From NCBI RefSeq assembly GCF_021018895.1, contig NC_079364.1:16362385-16426384 (forward strand): a stretch of DNA of 64,000 nt. Reading direction: 5' to 3'. This document shows positions 14,440 to 28,499 of this stretch, one piece after another (within the stretch, counting starts at the first letter, position 1; every line of letters starts with the position of its first letter). This DNA is from Seriola aureovittata. Taxonomy: Eukaryota; Chordata; Actinopteri; Carangiformes; Carangidae. The translations under genes were made by a program, and so were the position numbers. Below the pieces are notes generated by a model that saw only the letters and a list, made by a program, of their open reading frames with translations, was not told where the DNA came from and did not search any database.

Positions 14440-14720
14440 AATCACTGATTCTTTCACACAATTTCACCATCTAATTTCCGACCATGCATTTTGGAACAAA
14501 ATTAATTTCCTTGGCTATCTAATAAATCAGAAACAAGTGATTGCTGTTGGTGCCAATCCAGGCAGGCACAATGAGATCTCTCCGCTCAGTTCTGGGAGAA
14601 TGAATTGCATGTCCCTGCTGAAGCTGAGACACGTCATGCAGACTGGGCTGTAAATCTGCGTGGGATCTCCCTCTTCAGCCACTTCTTCACCATCACACTC
14701 ACTCTGGCTCTCATTCACAC
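14440..14720. promoter_or_regulatory. Conserved-element-like block
   Basis: Non-repetitive and mixed in composition, with ATTAATTTCC, GCCAATC and TGAATTGCATG words and low homopolymer content compared with its flanks. No exon signals. Confidence 0.22.
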
Positions 14721-15779
14721 AAAGGCTTCACTCATGATTTTTTATTAGAAACAAAGTCAAAGCAATGGCACTATATTCTGATCGATTCTGGGAATTATCC
14801 TCCATTATCCCACTACTTCCTCATTAGTCCACATCTTCTATGATCATTCTTATCAATCTCATTGTGTTATAGTTAAATTAGCCACTCTGCATGCTTAGAG
14901 GTGCACCAAATTAGGGTTATGTGATTCAGTTCTCTATATGATCTGATGTATGCTACATTATACATGCAGTATCTTGTAAGATTCAATGCATGTTTTCCAC
15001 ATGGCTTCCTTCTGAAACAACTGGGGGGTTTTGAAGATCAGCTATATGCTAAAATGCCTCAGGCTATCTTTACAAGGTTACAGAGCATTAAGAGTTGGAA
15101 TGCACACCCAGGGAGGCAAGGGGTGAACCCCACATACACAAATAAATACACTCGCACACTACCGAATCCACCACAACCACCACAGTCTGGACCTCAGCTC
15201 TAGGAAGAGTCCCTGGGCATAGCCTTCAGAGACGTTGGGGGCAGGGTGAAGTGGATAGGATGGGTTAAACGATGGTGTTGTAAAACATTTATCTGCTTCA
15301 GATAGAGCGCTAGATAGGTTGAACCTCATCGCCTGCCATTACAGAATTACCCTAACTGCTGCCATAATGTGGCTGAGCATAGACACCGTGCCCAATCCCT
15401 CTCCGCCATCCTATTGATTTTCACACCCTGAGACAGTGTGCTCCCAAAGGGCAGTAAATTACAGGGCGTTTAACAGGGAATTACACCTGCACCGGAAACT
15501 TTACAGGGATACGGGTGTCACGGATACTCCCGCACTCTCCCACAGACTATTGTGAGAAACTGGACATGGGGAGCGCTATTCAGTTCTTTCAATCACATAC
15601 ATTAAAGCATGCACTCACACAACCACATAAACAGAGGTTTTCTCCAGCACAAAACACTGACATTCAACGGGAAACAGCTCTATAAGAGACATTTTCAAAG
15701 ACTATTTATATGGCATTTCACCTTTACTAGACTGCTGGCAGTGGAGTGACAAGAAACACTGTAACTGTAAAAGAAAGAG

Positions 15780-15858
15780 GGGGATGACATGCAACAAAAG
15801 TCCCTGGCTGGATTTGAAACAAGCACATTTCAGTACCAGTGCAGTAGATTGCTGCTCC
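15780..15858 (-). mobile_element. tRNA-like SINE fragment, copy 1
   Basis: GGGATGACATGCAACAAAAG followed by TCCCTGGCTGGATTTGAAAC is the reverse complement of a frequent perciform SINE-like head with a tRNA B-box-like GGTTCGAGTCC (here decayed to GTTTCAAATCC). About 80 bp remain. Confidence 0.5.
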
Positions 15859-17728
15859 TCCACAGTTGTTTCATTTTATACTTCTATTTAAAAAATTCTA
15901 TGCTTCATTGCAAAAATTAAAAGTATGCAAAGCACAGTATCAGGGTGGGCTTAGGTTACTCATTAATGATAACATTCAAACATATAGAATGCGGAAAGAG
16001 AAATCACTCAATCCTCTTCATCAATATTTTTATGATAAAAATAAATAAAAATAAAATTCACATATAAGAGAACACAGCGTAAAGTAGTAATACTTCCAAA
16101 TGTGTGTTGGATCAGCTATTGTTTGAGCTGTGGGTGTTTCTTTCTGTAAATGCCTGTTTGCTATGTATATTTTGCTCATCGTTTTTCTGTGAATGTTTAT
16201 GTGTGTATATTCAAAGTTACTGTCAGGCAAGAGCCTTGAGGATAGAGGTTAATATAGTGGAAGTTAATACTCAGTGGAACATATATTCTCCCGTAAATGC
16301 CTGAAACAAGACTAAAACGGCTGCTTGACAAAAACGTAGGCTTTTATTTATTTGTCTCTACTGTTGATATTTCAAAAAGGAACCATCTTCTTGCTCAAAA
16401 GATAACTGTGCAATAGATGAGCAAGGTATGATGCCAAGGGTGCATCTCTATTGTGGTGCTGGAAGGAATCAAGGAAGGAATTGTAGACTAATAAAACTTT
16501 CTTAACTCTGCAACACCTGGATATATATGGTTTCTTTTCATTTCTTCTCCAGCTCCACTCACTCCTAGTAAAACTAGCTCTCAACACCAGCACTCACTGA
16601 CCTCAGGATAGCCCTGCAAACATGAAAGACCCTTTATCTGTTCCAGGTGTGGGCTGACTCACGCTGTGAGTGTGTGTGTTTGAAAGAAAGTGAGAGAGGG
16701 ATACAGATGTTTATGTACATGAACAGATTCAAGATCCACAAGCAATTTACTAAACTAAAACAGGAGAGCAATACAAACACATTGTACATCAAGTTCATAA
16801 CATGTGAAAGCAATAGGATAGCCTTGTACACAGGCCATATGTATCCTGATCTCTACAGCCTAGTGTATGTTTCTGAGTATATAGTTGAGATCAATTGTAG
16901 TTCACAAATAGCATTAGTTAAAAAAAAAAAGTAATTGCACATATTACTAGACAAAAGGACTGCAGTGGGTACATCACCTCACGCACAAAACTTAAAATAT
17001 TGTCAGACTTACTCTGCATAGGCAAGTTAACTGGAAATGAGTTGTTATATGCACACTACAGAGATGACTTTGTGGTGCTATACAAGAACATACAGTTGTT
17101 CTTGTGCATATTTCTGACCAACTCACAATGCGGCTTGAGCAATCAGATCCCAGTCTGTCGTCAGTGGACATCACTCAAGCATACAACCACAAACATTCAC
17201 AACAGATAGAGAACACACTGAAAAATACAAACGTGCACACTGATGCTGAGTAATATGCTGCACAAAAGTGACCCAAGCCCCTCCCGCTCGCTCTGTCTGG
17301 TTTCAGGTTAAACTTGACCCCTCACACTTGACCTTTGGGGCTTGGCTCAGTGCTGGTGGAGCAGAGAGAGGCAAGGGCACAGCTGTGAGGGAGGGTCCAC
17401 AGCAGGACAGACTCCCCTCTGACAAAGGGAGAAATTCAATTGGAGCATATTAGTGTCCAAGTAGTTGAATATCACTCATTCTAGCTAACTGGAAACATCT
17501 TTTCTTCTGTGCTCAAGGCAGCTTCCATTAACCTCTAAAACAGTGGGAGGGTCGTGGTTGGGTGGGTCACATAGAAGAGCTCTCAGCTTCAACTTTGCCA
17601 GCACTTCTCTGCGGCGCTCTATTTTTAACCTCTGATACATATTGCTGTGGTCATTATTTTCAATGTTTCTGTCCTGCACTGTCAAACGCCTTACAGGTTT
17701 GATGTATGAATGGTGGTCCATCACTTAC

Positions 17729-17764
17729 ATTGTTCCCCAGGACAACCAATGAGTGTGTGGTTCC
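17729..17764 (-). other. Candidate minus-strand micro-exon (36 bp)
   Basis: On the minus strand CTATCTGTCTTTGTCTGGCC continues to CACTGCAG, followed by 36 bp and GTAAGTGATG. All three frames are open and the length is a multiple of three. No family is recognised. Confidence 0.25.
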
Positions 17765-18683
17765 CTGCAGTGGGCCAGACAAAGACAGATAGATGGGCCC
17801 GGCTCAGGCCATAGGTACCAAGGGACACTTCTCAGGACAGCTTACAAATAGGACTGAGAGCGAAGGGATGAAGCTGAATAAAAGCTGATACTCCACAGAG
17901 CTGCTCAACCCATAACTGTCACCTCTGCAGATTGAACAGCCATCCTAAATGAAGATAAACTATCGATCCACAGAGTAATATCTGGTGTTTGGTAAGTCTA
18001 CAATGAGAAGAGGAGATGCCAGAGAAAATATTGTCTTGCTATTTGAATACTGATCTCAATAGTGACATGTAGACAAACGTAAAACAGGAAAAGCGTTTAG
18101 GAGCTGGATCTAACTTCTCTATGTGAGCTGCTTTATAACAAATTAAAAACAAGAGGAAAATCATACTGAAATTGGGTCCCATCTCGCTGCAACAACCCTC
18201 CACCCCCACGCCTTCTCCCCCCTGCCATCCCCAATGTCTCTTTTCTCCACAATCAGTGTCAGAAGAAGCAGCAAGGAACGGTTTGTGAGAAACACTTATC
18301 TAGCACAGCGGCAGAGCCCTGTTCCTACACCCTTTATCTCACCAGGAGATGGAATTCAATATACAAAAACCCCATCATGCAGCAGCATCACGCCTGTGCT
18401 GGGGATAAGGGCAGGGTTGCCAGGTAATTGGTTGGTGGTGGACGTACACAAGGTTTGAGACTACCCGTGGAGGAGTGGAGATTACAGGAAGGGGTGGAGG
18501 GACTGGGTAACTGGGAGTCAGTAAGGGGGGGGGGGGGGTTCTTGACAATCTTCCTCCACATCCCCCTTCTCCTCCATCCACCCATCACTACCTCGCCTGC
18601 TCATGTAATCTGCAGCCCCATAAAATGTACATGCGTGTTTGTGTGCTGGTGTGTGTTTTTTTGGTTCTAGCACAAATAACAAA

Positions 18684-18735
18684 GCATGTCAAGTTTATTT
18701 GTATAGCCCCTATGTCACAATGCACCCCAAAACCA
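18684..18735 (+). mobile_element. Short fragment of the same dispersed repeat
   Basis: ATGTCAAGTTTATTTGTATA followed by GCCCCTATGTCACAA matches the head of the element at 63.6 kb and its usual continuation. Only about 50 bp are recognisable. Confidence 0.5.
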
Positions 18736-21700
18736 CCTTCCAAAAACAGAAAAATTACACTACTTGGTTTCTATTATACAACTTTGTATTTTGCATCCCC
18801 TGTGCACATTAATTAAGAAAATCCCTCACATCCATGACATTTAAATTAAAATTAAGGCAGATAATGTCATAACAAGGACCGAATATCATTACTGAGCAAA
18901 AATAATTTCTTTCCTGTGAGATAATGTAAAAGGGGATTGGAGGGTGATGATCCTGCACATGCAGTAAGAACAGTGGAAGAGCCGGAGCACACAGGAAATC
19001 CACCAGCACACCATTTCCCGTTTTCCAGACTCCTGAAGATAACAGGCGCAGAAGAGGGTGAGATAAAGGAACATGTGAGCGAAAGAGAAAGAAAAAGTCA
19101 TTTCTCTGATTTATTTATGATGCAATGAAGGTATGCTGAACGCATCAGAACATGCAGCAGCGGTCATACTGTCAGGGAAGATGAAGTGTCTTCATAGTCG
19201 ACTGAGCGAACGAGCGAGGGAAAGAAAGAGGGAGAGAGAGAAAATTAGAGGGAGAGAGAGGAGGGTGGCTATACTGCAGAAGGGTGTTAACCATCTCATC
19301 TCTACCGCACCACCGCACTCGCCACAAAATGGCTACTTCGTTCCTTCTGACGGCCGGCACCAGGAGGGGGGCCATCTGAAACACCGCTATCTCATCTCCC
19401 ACCTCCGTAACCTATTCTTCAACCTCAACTATTTCTCATATTTATGGACTGGTTTCATACAATACTCTGCTGAGTGGCTTTTTACCTGCATATTTTATAC
19501 CAAATGGATTCTGTTAAATCATTCTTATTTTTTAAAAGCTTAGTTTAATGTTCTTGTAAATATAATTTGCCTATGTGGCTGCAGAGCAAGATTTGTATGT
19601 GCAGATCTTGTACATACTGTATCAAGAACAATACAATTAAGTGAACAAAGACAGAGAACAGAGCAGGTTAGTATGCTGCTGACTGTAAACACAGAGAAAC
19701 AGCAATGTAGTGGGAAACGGCATCAAACTACCAACATACACCAGTTTTCAAAATATAATGAAACGCGTTCGAGCTGCATACAATAACATTAATGTATGGA
19801 AACGCCAGTGCAGGTAGTGAGCGTACCGCTGCCTAAAACACAGGACATGAGCTCATGTCCAGGGCAACATCCCCCTCTGCAGGCAAAGAGAACACAATCA
19901 CTCTCCACAAAAACCTGTTTTATAAACTAAGATGGAGACTAGGAGGCCATTTCCTACATTACTTTCCATATATTTCATGTTTTTCTATTTTCTTTTGATG
20001 ACCACTTAAGATAGCCCTCTTAAAGAAAGAAAAGATGATGTTTGTACAAGTAAAGGAAAGCCAGTAATTCTGATTGTCAGGGGGTGTGGAAGACTGCACA
20101 GGACAAGAAGTGTATACATGCAGCAGACCTCAGTCTACAGTGGTTATATAAGAGGTAGGCCTAATGCTGCTGAATAGCAAAGGAGAAATAAAATCAATTT
20201 ATTTCCTCTATTCCCTGGTTCAGCCTTAGTAAGATCCATTCTGCCCTCATAGTCATGTGAGGAGAGCAATTTCCAGCTGAAACCACCTTGACATAAGAAC
20301 TATGAAACCTGTGCTCTCTCCTGCTTGTATTGCCCCAGCAAAGATTTATTAGCAGTTTCATTTATCAGCATGCATATGAAAAATACTAGTGATTTTGTAT
20401 AATTTAAGGGGTCACAGCTGGACCAAATTCAAAACGTTCAGTCAGAAAACTAAATTTGCTGCGCCTTTTAATACTGCTGGCACTCCAGATAGATATGAAT
20501 ATACTGGAACTGAGCATAAATGTACTTCCATATTTTCATTCCTGCTCTGAATCTTCACCTTGTAGGTGATAAAATTGGATGTCTGCAGCTTTGATTCAAA
20601 TAGACTTGAGAAATGTAGCACATGTTCATCTTCATGCTGCAAAAACGGAGAAGGTTAGAAATGGCCAATGGAAAAGAGCAGATCTGGATGGCAAGATGAC
20701 CCTAAAAGTCTCAGCTTTTTTGAGTGTCTCAGGATTAATATCAGCCACCTTTATACTAAAAACATGATGAAATGACTGTCAGTCCAAATGAGAGTTAAAT
20801 TTATTGGTTAACATAATTTGCAAGGAATCATCAATGGTACTGCAAATAAAATGTTCTCAAATAAAATGTTCTCAAAAGTTGAAGATTGTGATAAATATTA
20901 AATACTGTACATACATTACTCACACTACTGAAAAAAAAAAAACATACATTGTGTTTTGTTATGTATTTAACCTAAAATCACTTATCATACCTTAATTACA
21001 TTGGCTGTTTAATATTTGTACTACACATTTGATTGCCAAACATGCCACTGCCATCAAAGAGTAAGACTTCAAAAAGTTAAACATTGAATAATTTTGAAAA
21101 GGTATCAAAATAAGCCGATCAATATTTCAACATTATCATTCTGCTCAGAAAATTAAAACGATAGCCTGATAAATAAATCTCCTGTGCTTATGTGGTTCCA
21201 TTTTTTGCTACAATTTATCCAGCGATTGACCTGGCACTTTTCCCTCTGTGTTATGGAAGACTTTGCAGCTGAGCCTTTGAATCAAGTGATGCTTTAGCAC
21301 AAGCTCTCAACTCCAAAGTTATTTCTTCAGGATTTCCTTTAAGTTCTTTAAAGAATAGCTAGCATTTGGAATACATATTATACATAAAAACTCAGTCAAA
21401 TAAACTAACAAAAGTTAGGGGATCAGCAGCATCAAAGCATTCCTGGGCTGGCTCGAACCACATGATGAGCCTTGTGTCTTTGCAAGCAGAAGCTCGTAGA
21501 TGTTCAGCACATTTCAGAGCCTGGCTTTAGATTTTTTTAGCAGATTATCTTTTGGTCTTTGAAGCCCAGAACCCACCTGCTTCAATCCCAATAGCACTAT
21601 TCCTCTGGTTTCCAGGCTGTGGTTCCATTGGTCAACATAAACAGCACCTATGAGCCTTACCCTCAGGGGAATTCCTGTTTATTACTGACCAAAGTCTGAG

Positions 21701-23047
21701 CAGAAGCTCTGCACAGATCTTCAAAGAAGCACTGGCAAATATGCCCCCTATGAAATATAAATCATTTGGGAGAGTTGCTGGAAATCTGAAATAATTCTAT
21801 GTGTATGGATAAGTCAACATATGTTGTTGATATACTGCTGTGGATTATACATTAAAAAGGAAACCAGCTCAGCCAATACAAATTAGAGTGTGGCAAATGA
21901 CACTGCCAAATAAAACTGTGTTTATATACTGACTATGATTTCAAAAACACATATCAAACTTATTCTTTACTGAATAAAACCCTCATCCTAGTACCATGTC
22001 AGTGCACAATGCACATATACATATATTTATATAAATATATATTTTTTAAATGAAAATCAAAGTGAATGACGCAGTGCTTGACATCGGGAAAAAAAACAAC
22101 ACTTTTACAGTCTAGGCCATCTCTGACAGATGTTTTGAAACATTCATTGTGTTTCAAGACATTCAACATTTGGGTGTTTTAAAATGATTATCATCAAGGT
22201 CCTGAACCACACACCTGCACCACATTGTGGTGGAGTGTTTCTCCTTTTGACAACTGATGTCAGCTGTAAAACAAAATCAAAATACTGGCTTGAGGAAGTG
22301 AAATAACTGGGCCTGCAATATTAATAAAATCCTCTAATGATGGGAAACATATTTATTATTGCCGTTTGTTCTCATGCATGGAAAAAAAAGTATATAATGG
22401 ACCCTCTGAAGCTGAATCACACAAAAACATTGGGTAGGCTTAGATTATCTACATATATCTAAATGGCAGCAAATATATAGCCCACACCATATGAAATCTT
22501 ATTTCAAAGACAAAAGAAATGCACAAATTAAATTTAAAGAAAAATTCACGATGTCTTCACAGTGGCTGAACTGGAGCAAAATGTCAGTGGAGGCACAGGG
22601 AATCACAACTTATGAAAGCAGGAGTTAGCATAGAGGCCTGAATGAAAAGGGGTCATCTTGCATGCTACCTTCAAGGTAGAATGAATAAAATATGGGCTAG
22701 CAATGGACACAGAGAGGTGTTATCAATATTTTAATACTTTCACCTCTAATTTTACACTCACTCTCCCAGATTGCAACCGACATTCAAACACATATTCTTA
22801 ACCTTTATTAACATTTATTCTTAACCAACCATTCTACCGAGCGAAAAGCAGATTGCACACGGAAAAAAATATTCAGAGAGAAAAAACATAACTCCTGCTG
22901 TGTCAGTTAAACTTATTTTTCCCTATCTTTGGGGCTGAGTTTGGTAGTAATGCAGTACAGGTGTTTTCAGGTGAATCGTTGAATTAGCATGAGTTAGCAC
23001 AAAGACCATAGAATACTCATCACTATTATTATTTGAAAATGTAAAAA

Positions 23048-23064
23048 GGGTTAGGGTTAGGGTT
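23048..23064. repeat. Short interstitial telomere-like motif
   Basis: GGGTTAGGGTTAGGGTT, just under three TTAGGG units, in AT-rich DNA. It is too short to imply a fusion point. Confidence 0.6.
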
Positions 23065-24119
23065 GAATCAAAAGTGGGCATTTTTTGGAAAGATTACATT
23101 AAAAGCCATGGCATTTCTCTGCAATGTTTACTAAATAAAATTACAAAAATAATTAAATCATCGTGTGTCAGCATGTGAATCATCTGATGTAAATGAATGT
23201 GAACAATTACGCTAAACTAAATGCACTCAAACTTATTTCTCTTAAACTTTTGTGCTTATGCACTCAGGTTCAAACTCGGGAGGCGAATGAGATATATTCC
23301 TCTGCCAGGCTTTGTGTGTAAATCCTTTTGTCGTCCCCTCTCTCATAAAGTGTCACTGTCCTGATTACCCTGCAGTGCGGCAGAATGGGTGAGCAGCAAT
23401 GGGAAGGAGCTGGGTGATGAGGGGGGGTATGCGAATGAGATGCTCAGTGACCCTGCCACCATCACAAAACACCAGTCTGATCTAATATCCTTACTGGCTG
23501 AATGAGTGGGTGGCTTGGTTGCAGCCCTTGTTTCAGCATCAACCACTCTTTCTACAACCCTAACATTGGGCATCCACCACAGACCTACAATAACTATACT
23601 GTTGTTGGTAAAGGTTTGATGTCTCTGCCCAGACTGGGTTTGAAGTAACAGTAAAAGCAGTTCAGAATCGCACATCTTACGATCAATCCATACATGTGCA
23701 CAAACACAACCAAACACACATACTTCATACACACACTCTCAGAGCAAACTCCCCTACATTTGTTAAATTCGTATAATTCTACCGTCTGCATTGAATGGCG
23801 CCACTTTGAAGGTTAACAAATCAATACTCCAGACGCTTGTCATTTATTAACACAGGAGATCTAGTTGGATAATGATGACTGTGCAGGCATCCAGAGACAG
23901 TTATGTGGGAACAGGCCATTAAGTACTGCAGAGACCATAAAGTAGAGAAAGGGACTCTAATTGAGAGTATGATTATTTGTCTGTAGCATAGTCACCTCAA
24001 ATATCACAAAGCTCTTCTCTACAGCGAGGCCTGTCAGTCAGATTTGTGTCCATGCTCCACTGTCAAAACCATTCTCAAGCTAAGTGCTCAGTTTCAATCA
24101 ACCAGCAACTGAGATGAAC

Positions 24120-24338
24120 TTAATTTTTTAATTCAGAACAATTCTGGAAAGTTAGTTTCATGCCCAACCCTTCCTCTGAACTCCACATGCCAAGACTGAA
24201 GTTGTGTATGTACTGAGTAATGGATTTGTTCAACCAAGTCACATAGACTCCATCACCACAGCCCACAGACAGGCCTACGCACTGCCATTTAGAAATCAGC
24301 AAAACGGACAGTAGCACCAGCAACCGGATGCATCCCAT
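24120..24338 (-). CDS. Hypothetical secreted-type ORF, 72 codons, unsupported
   Basis: An ATG-initiated minus-strand frame begins MGCIRLLVLLSVLLISKWQC, a good signal-peptide shape, and has three N-glycosylation sequons (NKS, NFS, NCS) in the following 52 residues. I recognise no family. The only donor inside is a weak GTAGGC after the putative cleavage region. It could be a signal-peptide exon, a small secreted protein or chance. Confidence 0.15.
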   Translation of the reverse strand: MGCIRLLVLLSVLLISKWQCVGLSVGCGDGVYVTWLNKSITQYIHNFSLGMWSSEEGLGMKLTFQNCSELKN

Positions 24339-24664
24339 GTCTGCTCAGATTAAATGAGAGGCTGACGATGTTAATTAGGCAGAGTAAATTTACATCAGTA
24401 AATTATGTAAGCAGCTAGAAGAGTAACAAAGCGTGATACCAGTTAAGTCACAGCTTGGCAAGCGCTGCCCTGCCACTTCATGCTGATGTGGCCATGGTCG
24501 ATCAAGCAGAGAAGCCTCAAATGCCAATTAGACATGAGTGGGTAATTGTGTCAGGGGGGGCTGGTGGCACAAGGGACTTTGTTACAATGTCCTGAGGCAC
24601 TCTGTGTTTCCATCCTTCTCCAACATAGCAAGTGACACATCTGAGTTCTCTGATAGGGAAGTGC

Positions 24665-24769
<105 letters not shown>

Positions 24770-25507
24770 CTGGCTTTTTGGAGAAGAGACCATTTAGAGG
24801 AGGAAATTCAGAAGACAGGCAAAAAATAAACCTACAATTTTAAGTGTTTTTGCAAAAGGTTTTTTGAAACCTATTTAAGAAAATGAATGTAATGAATGAA
24901 TGAAAACCATATAATGCAACTGCATACATAGTTTTTCCTGTAGCTGATTATTTACACAATGATAAAAAAAAAAACTTGAAGCGGTACTTCACATCTTTTG
25001 AGCATCAAACCTGCACACCCTGAAGGTCTGAAAGGTGGAGGTAAAAAGTTTGTAATTTCACCACTAACAGTGCACAGTAGCTGTGGTCAGCTTCAGTTAA
25101 TGTTGACTCTGAAAAGGGCTTTAAAATAATATAAACCTCTCAAAACTCTACAGTGAAATAATCCACCTCTCTGCTCTTCATCAATATGCTAGGTATGTTT
25201 GAAACACGCCAACACCAGAATATGATTTAATGCACAACATCTGGGTCAGTCTTCATGCTTAACCTTGGTGTCAGTTAGTCACTGTAAGCGTTGGTATGCA
25301 TATAACACACCTGCCTTCAGGTTTTGTTCATTGAGAAAGTAACTGTTTGATGGAACTGCCTGGGACCCAATCAGCCAATCAAAATATATTAAGAAATTCA
25401 GGGCATCATACATTCTGCCACATGGAAGATAAAGAAGCAGTCAAACAAGTGCAAACCACCTCATCTCAATGGGGTGCATAGGGACTTAGGCAAAAGCACT
25501 GTATTTT

Positions 25508-25600
25508 AAGGGGGCAGCTGTAGCCCAGGTGGTAGAGCACATCATCCATTAATCATCCACACATCGAAGAGTCTTTGAGCAAGACACTGATGTGTATTTA
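25508..25600 (+). mobile_element. Decayed tRNA-derived repeat
   Basis: GCAGCTGTAGCCCAGGTGGT followed by AGAGC looks like a tRNA A-box region. ACATCGAAGAGTCTTTGAGC and AAGACACTGA match the next block of a common fish repeat (usually ATGTCGAAGTGTCCTTGGGC). The B-box part is lost, so this is not a functional tRNA gene. Confidence 0.45.
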
Positions 25601-26164
25601 TGTGGGGGGGAAATGGGGGGAAAAAAGTGACTTCACAGGTAACGGATTGTAGCCCACTGTAAATTGGTGAAACTCAACTGTAAATGCAAAGAGAGTCAGA
25701 CGCCAGGGGACAGTCAGGGTAACAAGGTAATGTTAATGTTACGGTAATGCCGCACGTAGCTGTAAAAAAAATGGTTTCTTAACCAACTTGGATGTGTTTA
25801 TTTTGTAAAAATAAATGAGTCAGATAGGTGTAAAAACTCAGATGCAGTTACAGTTGCTTTATAATTACCAATACAACCATTACAAAGATTGCAGCTAGTT
25901 TTTAACCTTGTAGCCTTCGTGCTAAGTGACGAAATGACTTGGTTTTGTAAATAAAGTTAAAACAACAAAAAAGGTTGGACAGTGGGTCCAGATGGGCCAT
26001 GCTGGTGGCATGGCTCCTGATATTTTGTTTTAAAAAACAGTTTCCAAAAACAGGCTGTGCACATTTCTCCATGGAATAAGTATTTTATAGCACCTAGACC
26101 TGCTTCAGAATCTCAAAAGACAAGGAAATCTCTCTACAATACTGGACCTTTAAGTATTGGAATT

Positions 26165-26505
26165 AGGTCCTCAACTCAATTATTTTCATTACTGATTAAT
26201 CTTCCAAATAATCTTAGGATCAATTGATAAATCATTTGGACAATAAAACATTTGAAAACAGGGAAAAATGCCCATAACAGCAACATCTTCATTTGTCTTA
26301 TTTGGCCGAACCAACAGCCCAAAACCTCAAAATATTAAATTCACAGTAATGTAAGACAAACAGAAGCAACTAATTCTCACATTTGAGAGCTGTAAACCAG
26401 CAAATTTGTGGCTTTTGTTCTTGAAAAATGACTTAAGCAATTATTCCATTATCAAAGTAGCTGTCAGTTAATTTTCTGTCAGTTGAATAATCAGTTAATT
26501 GAATT
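26165..26505 (+). repeat. Old dispersed repeat, copy 1 (ATTTTCATTACTGATTAATC type)
   Basis: It contains CTCAATTATTTTCATTACTG, ATTAATCTTCCAAATAATCT, GGCCGAACCAACAGCCCAAA and GACTTAAGCAATTATTCCAT. This order is familiar from a widespread, decayed teleost repeat that contains many ATTGATTAAT-like words. It could be mistaken for a homeodomain-rich enhancer. Confidence 0.55.
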
Positions 26506-27049
26506 AAGCTCGAATTGGAATTCATGGTTTGAATCCATTCAAACCACAGTCAGTGAAGGACAAAACTTTTACTGCCAACTTTCAACTCTACAGTGTTTGA
26601 TGTAGATTATACAGACCCAGAATATATATTCTGGCTAGAATATCACCTTTTTTTGTTTTTTTTTAAGTATTTCTAGAATTCAAACTAATGCAGTCTATAA
26701 TGGCATGTAAACAGTCAAACTGACCAACTATAATGAGCAGAATATGTACAGATGCATGATTATTGTTCATTCATCCTTCACCATTCTTGGTGAAACCATA
26801 GCTGCTTTTAATAAAAAGCTTTTATTGTTGAGTATGAATGCATTTCATGTTTCAAACTAATTATAAATTCCCAGTATTTGAATCAATTTACAAACATTTA
26901 GCTTAGTCTAAAATCAATTTCTATAGTATTAATAATTTTTTAAGCGAAAACCCTTGGTAGTTGGACGTGTTATTGGAACAACTGAGTACAGTAAGGGCCC
27001 TAGTTACTTGTGGGTTGTTATTCTGTCATGCTAATATTAAAAGCCACCA

Positions 27050-27490
27050 TCTCTCCTCTCCTCTCTGAAGCACTACTGGTTTCCATCAAGACCTGGCTGT
27101 GATGTCCTCTCTCTCCCGCTCTTGCCCTCGCAGCAGGACTCGGTAGCCCAGGACAGCCACCCACATCTCCGCTTTCTAGGCTGCTCTTGATTTTAATTGG
27201 CTCAGACCAGTCTTATGCCTCTGTAATCTCTGCATGTTAATACTCCCATGGTAACATTCTCTCACCTAATGGCTGCACAGTGAGAGGCATTTTCAACCAC
27301 ATTACCTCTTATTGAGTTACGGAGCCCCATCGTTCCAAATAAGACAAATTTAATTGATCCAGTCTATAAAAATCTCTGTGCTGCTGTGAAAGACCTGTTT
27401 CTTGGGTTTATTTATTTATTTATTCACTCTGTTTTCCCACCTTGGAGAGTGAAGCCCTGCATGAGGCACACGGAAATTAGGTTTATTCCA
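27050..27490. promoter_or_regulatory. Conserved-element-like block
   Basis: A non-repetitive stretch with GC above its flanks in the first half, then GATTTTAATTGGCTC, AATTTAATTGATCC and CCATGGTAAC. It is flanked on both sides by AT-rich low-complexity DNA. Confidence 0.27.
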
Positions 27491-28499
27491 TTCCATACAA
27501 AAAAAAGGAAGGATGCAGAGGAGAAATTCAAAGGCTTCAAAATTAGATCAATGGTCTCAACAATCAATCAAAGGCAGGGTTCCTCAGGTGTCACCCTTGG
27601 TTGTAAGTTCAAAATGAACCTTTAAAACAGCAGGTACAGAGTCCACTCTTAAGTGAACTTTGCAGGGGGGACCCAAGCTGTGGAAAGAGCGAATAAAAAA
27701 ATACAAGCAAGCAGAGAAAAACAGGCAAAGCAAAGACGTTATATCACATTTATCTTATGTTTTGTGTCTTTTCTGACACACTGTATCCATATTCATTAAG
27801 GTACTTGTAATACTATAAAAAGGAAAAAAAGGCAAGTAAATTTCCATTTCATTTATGGGTCCGAGTGCCAAAAAAGTATTCAAAATTTATCTCAGGCAGG
27901 GGTGGTGAAATGGACAGACTACTGTCAGCCAAGGGTGTTTTAAAGTAAAAATTTACTTTGGAAACTTTATAATGCAGTATATATAAAAAAGTATGTTTGT
28001 GCCCTGACTTTCACCCATACACGGAATCCTGTTACCGACTACTGAAGATATTGAGCTCACTGCGATACTTAAGTGATTAACCAAAATAAATATTATATCC
28101 AGTGTAAAAGCTAGGGATTGAATAGAGCTGAACATTAAAACACTGGCCTTAAACTCGCCTGTTGAGAAAAAAAAATGCGATAATAAGGAGAGAAATGGTG
28201 GGCGAATACTAAGGTAATCCTACCAACAGAGTGCTTCCCCCATGAAGGATTTAACTATTCCCAGCAACTAGATAAACCAGATATTATATTCCAGAGCAGA
28301 ATATGTGTTGGTATATGTGTGTATGCAGTTTGCTGTACAGGTATGGGTGTGCGAGAAGGGGCATAACCTCTGTCTCCGGTTAGAAATGCTGTGATGATGG
28401 TGGAGAGGTCTATAATTTGCCCAGGAGGATTTTCTGCCTTACCATATTTTGAAAGCAGCTGAATTAACTTTCTGTCCATTAAATCCTGCATCAGGGTAT

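Larger units (their letters stand above)
14721..24664. other. Gene-less region
   Basis: Holds one SINE fragment (15.8 kb), one short repeat fragment (18.7 kb), a 14-G run at 18525-18538, a candidate micro-exon (17.7 kb) and a short telomere-like motif (23.05 kb). The rest is AT-rich sequence without recognisable features. Confidence 0.55.

Noticed and set aside
23048..23064. Interstitial telomere as a chromosome-fusion scar
   Set aside because: Fewer than three TTAGGG units is within chance for 64 kb.
25511..25545. tRNA gene
   Set aside because: Only an A-box-like start is present. There is no cloverleaf or B-box, and the continuation matches a dispersed repeat.
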